Of a stretch of DNA of 11,752 nt, positions 6,276 through 11,752 are shown one piece after another (positions within the stretch are counted from its first letter, which is position 1; each line of letters starts with the position of its first letter). Below the pieces are notes generated by a model that had not been told where the DNA came from, ran no database searches, and saw only the letters and a program-made list of their open reading frames with translations. A program made the position numbers and the translations under genes. Origin of the DNA: an uncultured Christensenellaceae bacterium (lineage in GTDB: Bacteria; Bacillota; Clostridia; Christensenellales; CAG-138). The DNA lies in assembly GCA_902475645.1 (NCBI GenBank), contig CABSAH010000040.1:1-11752 (forward strand). Direction: 5' to 3'.

Positions 6276-7267
6276 GTAAGGCGATGCAAAAGCTTTTCGG
6301 CGCGGATACTCCCGTGCTGCTTGCGCCCATGGCCGGCGTTACGGATGCGGCGTTTCGCGGCATATGCCGTGAAATGGGGGCGGATTTTTCGTATACGGAA
6401 ATGGTAAGCGCAAAGGGGCTTCATTATAACAACAAAAACACATCCTCGCTGCTGGATGCCTCCAAGCCCGAATACGAGCGCGGCTACGGCGTGCAGCTAT
6501 TCGGCGCGGAGCCTGAAATGGTGGCGCGCGCGGCAGCAATGCTGAGCGAAACGCAGGGCGGGCTGAGGCTTATTGACATAAACATGGGCTGTCCCGCGCA
6601 CAAAATAGTTTCAAACGGGGAAGGCAGCGCGCTTATGAAGAACGAGCCGCTTGCCGCCCGCATAATAGAAGCAGCCGTTAAGGCAAGCGCATTGCCCGTT
6701 ACGGTGAAATTCCGCAAGGGCTGGGACGGCGAACATATAAACGCAGTGAGCTTTGCCCGCATGGCGGAGGAAAGCGGCGCGGCCATGATAACCGTACACG
6801 GCCGCACGCGGGAGCAGATGTACAGCGGCACGGCGGATTGGGACATAATTGCAAAAATAAAGGCTGCGGTAAAAATACCCGTAATAGGCAACGGGGATAT
6901 ATTCACCGGGCAAAACGCGCTGGATATGATAAGGCAGACCGGGTGCGACGGTGTTATGGTTGCGCGCGGGGCGGAGGGCAACCCGTTTATTTTCCGGGAA
7001 ATAAAGGCAGCGTTCGCCGGTATTCCCTATGATGCGCCATCATACGCCATGCGCATAGCCGCCGCCATTGACCACGCGGAGCGCCTTACAATGCGCCGCG
7101 GGGAGCGCGCAATAGTTGAAATGCGAAAGCATGTATCGTGGTATCTTTCGGGTATGCACGGCAGCGCCGCGCTGCGCGCAAGGGTGAACGCCATATCAAG
7201 CCTTGATGAGCTTAAGAAATTGCTTAATGAATATCTTAGTTCGGTAACGGAAAAAGAGCTGCACTGA
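6272..7267 (+). CDS. dusB: tRNA-dihydrouridine synthase (DusB-like)
   Basis: A 331-residue flavoenzyme that reduces specific uridines in tRNA to dihydrouridine using FMN and NADPH. The TIM-barrel signatures appear in order: LAPMAGVTDAAFR (17-29), DINMGCPAHKIV (102-113) with the catalytic cysteine C107, VKFRKGW (145-151), VHGRTREQMYSG (175-186), IGNGDI (205-210) and the FMN-phosphate segment GVMVARGAEGNPF (227-239). Length is typical. The ATG at 6272 overlaps the upstream stop (ATGA), which favours coupled translation. An ATG four codons later (6284) is a possible alternative. The open frame extends upstream to 6125, but that part lies inside the preceding gene. It has DusB-type motifs, but I cannot determine the modified tRNA position. 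Confidence 0.94.
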   Translation: MSKAMQKLFGADTPVLLAPMAGVTDAAFRGICREMGADFSYTEMVSAKGLHYNNKNTSSLLDASKPEYERGYGVQLFGAEPEMVARAAAMLSETQGGLRLIDINMGCPAHKIVSNGEGSALMKNEPLAARIIEAAVKASALPVTVKFRKGWDGEHINAVSFARMAEESGAAMITVHGRTREQMYSGTADWDIIAKIKAAVKIPVIGNGDIFTGQNALDMIRQTGCDGVMVARGAEGNPFIFREIKAAFAGIPYDAPSYAMRIAAAIDHAERLTMRRGERAIVEMRKHVSWYLSGMHGSAALRARVNAISSLDELKKLLNEYLSSVTEKELH

Positions 7268-7286
7268 GCAGCCCTTTTATTTTTTT
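7258..7286. terminator. Bidirectional terminator between dus and yajC
   Basis: GCTGC (7258-7262) and GCAGC (7268-7272) form a stem whose 5-base loop contains the dus stop codon. On the plus strand CCTTTTATTTTTTT follows. On the minus strand the stem is followed by TCTTTTTCC, so it can also end yajC transcription. The stem is short but the T-runs on both sides are good. Confidence 0.6.
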
Positions 7287-7304
7287 GCTTAAATCAGCAT
7301 TTGA

Positions 7305-7640
7305 TTATTTGCTGTTGGCTTCCTCCATGGTGTTTTCCACGGCAACATCCTCAACATTGGCAATGGCGCCGCGGGCGAAAACAAGGCGGGCCTTGTCCGG
7401 ACCTACGGATACGGTGATGATATCATCCTTAATATTGGTAACGGTGCCGTATATGCCGCCGATGGTGCGCACACGGTCGCCAACCTTAATGGAGGAGAGC
7501 ATATCCTTTATTTTCTTATCGCGCTTGCGCTGGGGTATGATCATAACCAGCAGCAGCACTACCATCATTACGATGATTAAGCCGGGGCCCTGAAAAAACT
7601 GACCTATTGTGGACAAAAAATCGCTTCCGCCTGTGGGCAT
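7305..7640 (-). CDS. yajC: Preprotein translocase subunit YajC
   Basis: A 111-residue membrane protein. A short outside N-terminus is followed by a single helix (about 19-36, PGLIIVMMVVLLLVMIIP). Then comes the family's positively charged stretch QRKRDKKIKDML and a small cytosolic domain with KVGDRVRTIGGIYGTV (52-67), the most conserved part of YajC. YajC associates with SecDF and assists the Sec translocon. Here it is not next to secD or secF. It has its own promoter and stands alone between the GNAT gene and the convergent dus gene. GAAGG lies 10 bases before the ATG. Confidence 0.95.
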   Translation of the reverse strand: MPTGGSDFLSTIGQFFQGPGLIIVMMVVLLLVMIIPQRKRDKKIKDMLSSIKVGDRVRTIGGIYGTVTNIKDDIITVSVGPDKARLVFARGAIANVEDVAVENTMEEANSK

Positions 7641-7722
7641 AGTAATAAAACCTTCCTTTTTTCAACATATTCAGCCGCATTGGCTGCCATAAACCTGCGG
7701 CAGACGCTCCGCCGCCTTTCAT

Positions 7723-7751
7723 ACTATATAATAATACGCCCTTTCAGTCAA
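7723..7751 (-). promoter_or_regulatory. Promoter of yajC
   Basis: On the minus strand TTGACT (7751-7746), a 17-base spacer and TATAGT (7728-7723) form a strong sigma-A type promoter. The transcript would carry a leader of about 75 bases. In that leader GCGGC (7697-7701) can pair either with GCCGC at 7711-7715 or with GCCGC within 7674-7679. Confidence 0.7.
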
Positions 7752-7752
7752 G

Positions 7753-7794
7753 AAAAAGCTGACCGCCGTTTCCAAAAAGTCACAAATGCTCAGC
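7753..7794 (-). terminator. Weak terminator after the GNAT gene
   Basis: On the minus strand GCTGA, which contains the GNAT stop codon, can pair with TCAGC 27 bases later, and a TTTTT run follows directly. The 5-bp stem with a long loop is weak. The position between the stop codon and the yajC promoter makes it plausible. Confidence 0.3.
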
Positions 7795-8665
7795 AAAATT
7801 CAAGCGTGCATACGCGCCCGTACCCGCCCGACGCAAGATCTTCGGCATTTGCCGCGCCCGTATTTTTTATCAATGCGTCCTCATTAAGCGGGCAGAGCAT
7901 TGAAAACATTATTTCGCCCGTGCGCAAGGCGGGAACGCTTGGCATTGTGCCGCGCGGCAGCCTGAACGAAAGCGCGCCGAATTCCTCCGCAAGCGCGCTC
8001 ACAAGCCCCGCCGTATCCGTGCCGACAAGCTCGTATACATTCGCGCCGCCGTCGGTTTCATTGAGCAATGCATAGGCGTTTCCGTCCGAATACGCAAAGC
8101 CGCCCGTAACGCGCGCTTCCTCAATATAATTCTCCATGTCCGCCTCGGTACGCGCCATCATGCCGATATAATCCGCGCTGAAGGAGGAATATATGCTCAG
8201 CATCTCCCGCGCGTCCGCCTCGTGTATGAGGCTTGGTATGCCCGCATTTATCCACGGCAGGCGGTATTCATCATGCCACGCAAAGGGTATGTACCCAAAC
8301 TGCGCGTAAAAATTAACGTCCGGCTTCAATATTGCCGCCGCCGTGCCCATTCTTCGCTGCTCCTCATGGCAGGCTGCTATAAGCCGCGCCGCGACCATGC
8401 GGCGGCGGTATTCGGGCAGCGTTGCAACGCCCGCAACCATAACGCATTTTTTAGTTTCCCCGCCAAGCATTATGGGATAGGGTACGGCGTGCAGCGCGGC
8501 TATCATATTCCCTTCATAAAACGCCGCAAGCACATATTCCGGCCTTGTGCGCCGCGCAAAATAATAATCGCTGTATCCCGCCGCGTCCTCCTTAAAGCAT
8601 ATGTCCCAAAGCCGCTTCGCTTCCCCGTATTCATCCGCGCTTATGTGCCTAATTTTCAGTTCCAT
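7790..8665 (-). CDS. GNAT family N-acetyltransferase, Eis-like two-domain type
   Basis: A 291-residue protein. Residues 1-135 form a GNAT domain: the conserved opening IRHISADEYGEAKRLWDICF, the core strand VMVAGVATLPEYRRR (76-89) and FYAQFGYIPFAWHDEYRL (119-136). The remaining half resembles the C-terminal SCP2-like part of Eis-type acetyltransferases, although this half is weakly conserved. The acceptor is unknown. One oddity: the acetyl-CoA loop reads YRRRMVAARL, with methionine (residue 90) where GNAT proteins usually have glycine. ATG at 8665 is chosen because GGGAGG lies 8 bases upstream. The TTG at 8668 is in frame but overlaps the previous stop. The stop of the DUF2156 gene and this start share one base (TGATG), so the two are probably co-translated. 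Confidence 0.85.
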   Translation of the reverse strand: MELKIRHISADEYGEAKRLWDICFKEDAAGYSDYYFARRTRPEYVLAAFYEGNMIAALHAVPYPIMLGGETKKCVMVAGVATLPEYRRRMVAARLIAACHEEQRRMGTAAAILKPDVNFYAQFGYIPFAWHDEYRLPWINAGIPSLIHEADAREMLSIYSSFSADYIGMMARTEADMENYIEEARVTGGFAYSDGNAYALLNETDGGANVYELVGTDTAGLVSALAEEFGALSFRLPRGTMPSVPALRTGEIMFSMLCPLNEDALIKNTGAANAEDLASGGYGRVCTLEFC

Positions 8666-9555
8666 CAAACGGGCCTCCCGTCAAATTTATCTATCATGTA
8701 CGCGGGATAATAGGATAGCTTGGCCTTCCTCAGCCCCTCTATGCCCATATCCTCCTCGCGGTTAACGAACCTAACGTCCGTAAGCTCATGCCGCACGAAT
8801 TGGTTGTTTATAACCGTGTAAAGCCCCATTATGCCGTTATCCGCCTTTTCTATATGCACAACGGCCATATTATCGTCAACCCTCTGCCCCAGCGTGAACG
8901 CGGCAAGCCTGCCGTCTATCCTTATGCCGCCGCCGCGTATGCCAAGCGTGTCCATATGCGTAAGCAGCGTTTTTATTGCGCACAGCTCCATGCTGTCCGT
9001 TTCATCGGGGGATTTTTCGCTGAGCCATTCGTTGTATACGTCCACACATTCGTCCATCATATCGCCGGATATTTTAACGTATTCGTAGCGAGCGCCGTAT
9101 TGCGCCATGAACTGATTGATATGGTTGCGCTTTGCGTGCAGCTTTTTGCCCGCCAAGTCCCTTAGGCTTTCCATGGTGTAAACATAGTCGCTGTTGTTGC
9201 GGTCCTCCGTCAGCTCGTAGCCCGTGCAGCGCTCAAACGCGGCCTTTATGGGGCCAGATATGCCCTTGAATACGGGCGGTATGCAGTTGGAGCGCATATA
9301 TTCCGCGGCCTTATCGAGCGCGGCCTGATAATATGCCGAATCCGGCTCCGCCGTAAGCGGGGCAAGCATGAAGCGGCTGCTGCCCCAGTGCAGCAATATA
9401 TAGAGCGCCTGTCCGTCCTCATAAAGCATTATATTGCCGCCGCAGCCCCACATAAGCAGGTTTGAAAATGTATATTCGGAGCATTCCAGCTTCCATTTGG
9501 CCGTATAATGCTCAACGGTTTGCTTCATCGATATATCTATCGCCCTGAAATCCAT
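8665..9555 (-). CDS. DUF2156 protein (phosphatidylglycerol lysyltransferase C-terminal-like)
   Basis: A 296-residue protein with the DUF2156 / LPG-synthase-C fold, a tandem GNAT-like fold shared with the catalytic domain of MprF-type aminoacyl-lipid transferases. Diagnostic parts are ECSEYTFSNLLMWG (24-37), KLHAKRNHINQFMAQY (138-153), HIEKADNGIMGLYTVINNQF (234-253) and REEDMGIEGLRKAKLSYYPAYMIDKF (266-291). There are no transmembrane helices, so it is a soluble form and its acceptor is unknown. The start is uncertain. ATG at 9555 matches the family's usual N-terminus (M-x-F-x-x-I), with GGAGG at 9574-9570 an unusually long 14 bases upstream. ATG at 9609 would add 18 residues but has no ribosome binding site. 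The gene lies between a HAD phosphatase gene and a GNAT gene in one operon. Confidence 0.85.
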   Translation of the reverse strand: MDFRAIDISMKQTVEHYTAKWKLECSEYTFSNLLMWGCGGNIMLYEDGQALYILLHWGSSRFMLAPLTAEPDSAYYQAALDKAAEYMRSNCIPPVFKGISGPIKAAFERCTGYELTEDRNNSDYVYTMESLRDLAGKKLHAKRNHINQFMAQYGARYEYVKISGDMMDECVDVYNEWLSEKSPDETDSMELCAIKTLLTHMDTLGIRGGGIRIDGRLAAFTLGQRVDDNMAVVHIEKADNGIMGLYTVINNQFVRHELTDVRFVNREEDMGIEGLRKAKLSYYPAYMIDKFDGRPV

Positions 9556-9615
9556 AAAATAAGCGTGTTCCTCCGTTTTGCTCATGTTTATTTTAAGCCA
9601 TGCCGCCATGCAAAA

Positions 9616-10404
9616 TCAACGGCTTTGTATTATGCGGCATATTATTTCCGCAGCCTCCGCAAAGCCGCAGCCGCCCTCGCCATCCAGTATATACGGCGGC
9701 AGATGCTCCATCCGCTCCGCAAACGGGGCAATGTTCGCCACGGCACAGCTTAACGGAAACGCCGCGAACATAGGTTCATCGTTTGGCGAATCGCCTATGA
9801 ACATGGCTTCCTCCGCCGCGCTGGTTACATTACAATAGTCCCTAAGGTATATTCCCGCCATATCCGCCTTTGAATATGCGCCGAACCATGCGTTCACATG
9901 TATGCTGCTCACCTTGGCTTCCGCGCCCATGCTGCGGCAAAGCTCCGCCGCCGCGTATGCCGTTTCAAGCGGCAGCTTGGGCTCATCCTCCGCAAAGTCA
10001 AACGCCGCGTCGTATATCCTTGCAAATTGGTCGTGCGCCATGCGCATATCGGGAAACGCTTTAAGCACCGCCGCCTTTACCGGTTCAAGCAGCTTTTGCG
10101 GCTCTTTGGCGGCAAGCGGGTGGCGTATCATGCGCACGGCGCCCTGCGCGGTGCAATCGTATGCAAACGCGCCGTTTTCGCATATCACGGCCGCAACGGG
10201 CCATTGCCGCAGCATCATATCGCACCAGCCCGCCGGCCTGCCCGTTACGGGTATAAGCCTAAGCCCATGCCCGTTCAGCTTCCACATTGCGGCATATGCT
10301 TCGCTTGTCACCTTGCCGCCGTTGGTCACGGTATCGTCAACATCGAACAGTATGTATTTAAGCCTGCTCAGCTTTTTCGGCTCAATTTGGCAAAACCGCC
10401 GCAT
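9616..10404 (-). CDS. HAD-superfamily hydrolase, Cof/HAD-IIB type phosphatase
   Basis: A 262-residue predicted Mg2+-dependent phosphatase. The four HAD motifs are visible: motif I DVDDT (21-25, nucleophile D21, acid/base D23), motif II VTGRP (53-57), motif III lysine K179 in YSKADMAG, and motif IV GDSPNDEPMF (204-213). The large insertion between motifs II and III is the IIB-type cap, so the substrate is probably a small phosphorylated metabolite such as a sugar phosphate. It cannot be named from sequence. Motif I has aspartate where Cof proteins usually have glycine (DxDGT). A 16-residue N-terminal extension precedes the usual start, but AAGGAGG 8 bases before this ATG supports it. It follows ftsH by 58 bases, with a hairpin in between. 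Confidence 0.88.
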   Translation of the reverse strand: MRRFCQIEPKKLSRLKYILFDVDDTVTNGGKVTSEAYAAMWKLNGHGLRLIPVTGRPAGWCDMMLRQWPVAAVICENGAFAYDCTAQGAVRMIRHPLAAKEPQKLLEPVKAAVLKAFPDMRMAHDQFARIYDAAFDFAEDEPKLPLETAYAAAELCRSMGAEAKVSSIHVNAWFGAYSKADMAGIYLRDYCNVTSAAEEAMFIGDSPNDEPMFAAFPLSCAVANIAPFAERMEHLPPYILDGEGGCGFAEAAEIICRIIQSR

Positions 10405-10429
10405 ACGCCCTTCCTCCTTTTCGCAACAG

Positions 10430-10449
10430 AAGCGGCCTTAAGGCCGCCT
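10430..10449 (-). terminator. Palindromic hairpin between ftsH and the HAD gene
   Basis: GCGGCCTTAAGGCCGC (10432-10447) is a perfect palindrome that extends to an 8-bp stem with a 4-base loop. No T-run follows on the minus strand, so it is a poor rho-independent terminator. It may be a partial terminator, an mRNA-processing or stabilising hairpin, or a protein binding site. No clear promoter lies in this gap, so the HAD–DUF2156–GNAT genes may be read from ftsH through it. Confidence 0.45.
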
Positions 10450-10462
10450 CTTATGCATATGT

Positions 10463-11752
10463 TTATTTGTTTTCGCCGTCCGCGCCCTGCTGTGCTTCGG
10501 CTTCGGCCTTTTCCTTAGCCTCGGCCTCCTCCCTTTCCTTGGCAAGCACTTCCTCGTCGGCCTTCTCTAAACGCGAGCGCCTGTCGCTGAACGTTTCAAG
10601 CGTTACCTCTTCGCCCTTGAACAGCTTTTCAAAATCGTCGCCGTCAACATGCTCGTATTCAATAAGCGCCTTTACTATGCGCTCCATGGCGTCGCGGTGA
10701 TCGTTCAAAACTACCCTCGCCCTGTCGTACTGCTCCTCCAGTATGCGGCGTATCTCCTTATCCACGCGCGCGGCGACTTCTTCGGAGAAGTTGCGCTGAT
10801 GTCCCCAATCCTTGGCTATGAAAACCTCCGTCTGCCCGCCAAGGAACACGGGGCCTATTTCGTCGCTCATGCCGAATTCAACCACCATCCTGCGCGCAAG
10901 CTCCGTTGCGTGCTGCAAATCGCTGTATGCGCCGGTGCAGATATCGCTTAAAAATACGCTTTCCGCAACGCGCCCGCCAAGCGACATTGCAATTTCATCC
11001 AGTATCTTCCCGCGGGACATATGGTCGCGGTCATGCTCGGGCATGGTCATTGTGTAGCCCGCCGCGCTGCCGCGCGGAATAACGCTTATTTCATGCACGG
11101 GGTCGCAATTCGGCAGCACGCGCGCCACAACGGCGTGGCCTGCCTCGTGATACGCGGTTATCTTCTTATCCTCGGGCGTTATAACATGGCTGCGCTTTTC
11201 GGGGCCTACCATCGTGCGGGTTATGGCCTCCTCAAGCTCCGTCATGCCTATTTCCTTTTTCTTAAACCTTGCGGCAAGTATGGCCGCCTCGTTCAGCACG
11301 TTTTCAAGATCCGCCCCTGTAAAGCCCGATGTGCGCCTTGCAAGCACGGAAAGGCTTACCTCCTCGGCCAGCGGCTTGCCCTTGGCATGCACCTTCAATA
11401 TGGCCTCGCGTCCCTTAACGTCGGGGTAATTGACGGTTATCTGCCTATCGAACCTGCCCGGACGCAGAAGCGCGGGGTCAAGTATATCGGGGCGGTTGGT
11501 TGCGGCTATTACTATTATGCCCTCGTTCACGGCAAAGCCGTCCATCTCAACAAGGAGCTGGTTCAGCGTCTGCTCGCGCTCGTCATGCCCGCCGCCAAGA
11601 CCCGCGCCGCGCTGACGGCCCACGGCGTCTATCTCATCAATGAACACGACCGCGGGGGCGCACTTCTTAGCGGTGGTGAAAAGATCCCTCACCCTGCTTG
11701 CGCCAACGCCCACGAACATTTCAACAAAGTCCGAACCGGATATTGAGAAGAA
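10463..11752 (-). CDS. ftsH: ATP-dependent zinc metalloprotease FtsH (5' end outside window)
   Basis: The last 429 residues of FtsH, entering from the right edge. The N-terminal membrane helices and Walker A lie outside. Numbering from the methionine at 11719, Walker B is VVFIDEID (24-31), and the second region of homology with its arginine fingers is TNRPDILDPALLRPGRFDRQ (74-93). The zinc-binding site is HEAGH (191-195), with the third ligand aspartate in YSDLQHAT (D267). FtsH is a membrane-bound hexamer that extracts and degrades misfolded membrane proteins and some regulators. The tail (about 385-418) is a charged low-complexity Glu/Ala/Lys stretch. The frame continues upstream of the first internal ATG to the window edge as FFSISGSDFVE, a conserved FtsH sequence, so 11719 is not the start. 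Confidence 0.97.
   Translation of the reverse strand, partial: FFSISGSDFVEMFVGVGASRVRDLFTTAKKCAPAVVFIDEIDAVGRQRGAGLGGGHDEREQTLNQLLVEMDGFAVNEGIIVIAATNRPDILDPALLRPGRFDRQITVNYPDVKGREAILKVHAKGKPLAEEVSLSVLARRTSGFTGADLENVLNEAAILAARFKKKEIGMTELEEAITRTMVGPEKRSHVITPEDKKITAYHEAGHAVVARVLPNCDPVHEISVIPRGSAAGYTMTMPEHDRDHMSRGKILDEIAMSLGGRVAESVFLSDICTGAYSDLQHATELARRMVVEFGMSDEIGPVFLGGQTEVFIAKDWGHQRNFSEEVAARVDKEIRRILEEQYDRARVVLNDHRDAMERIVKALIEYEHVDGDDFEKLFKGEEVTLETFSDRRSRLEKADEEVLAKEREEAEAKEKAEAEAQQGADGENK

Noticed and set aside
9556..9609. 18-residue N-terminal extension of the DUF2156 protein
   Set aside because: There is no ribosome binding site before ATG 9609, and the family normally begins at the M-x-F motif encoded from 9555. 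Not fully excluded.

Overview
The window looks like chromosomal core sequence from a mid-GC member of the Firmicutes, probably a Clostridia-type gut anaerobe. The grounds are the gene families (Obg–YhbY adjacency, DUF2156 and Eis-like GNAT proteins, an NptA-type Na/Pi transporter fused to PhoU repeats, a stand-alone PTS EIIC), strong AGGAGG-type ribosome binding sites, and sigma-70/sigma-A style promoters. Isoleucine codons are heavily biased to ATA despite the moderate GC content. I cannot name the species. I see no transposase, integrase, CRISPR array, tRNA or rRNA.

Layout. A plus-strand gene for a membrane PTS EIIC protein (118-1164) faces the minus-strand operon nth-obg-yhbY (3533 down to 1281), and a two-way terminator hairpin lies between them. 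A 204-base gap (3534-3737) holds the nth promoter and an unusually structured intergenic element. Next is a minus-strand Na+/phosphate symporter gene (5510-3738). A divergent promoter region (5511-5693) separates it from a plus-strand pair: an unrecognised membrane-anchored protein overlapping a tRNA-dihydrouridine synthase gene by ATGA (5694-7267). The dus gene converges on yajC (7640-7305). Beyond that is a minus-strand run: ftsH (partial, entering from the right edge), a HAD phosphatase, a DUF2156 protein and a GNAT acetyltransferase (down to 7790).

How they fit together. Most genes are housekeeping: DNA base-excision repair (Nth), ribosome assembly (Obg, YhbY), tRNA modification (Dus), protein export (YajC), membrane-protein quality control (FtsH), and phosphate and sugar uptake. 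The less ordinary parts are the HAD/DUF2156/GNAT trio after ftsH, the unknown anchored protein coupled to dus, and the intergenic hairpins, two of which share a 15-base-matched 19-base core. I found no convincing new defence or mobile system. The findings below are modest leads.
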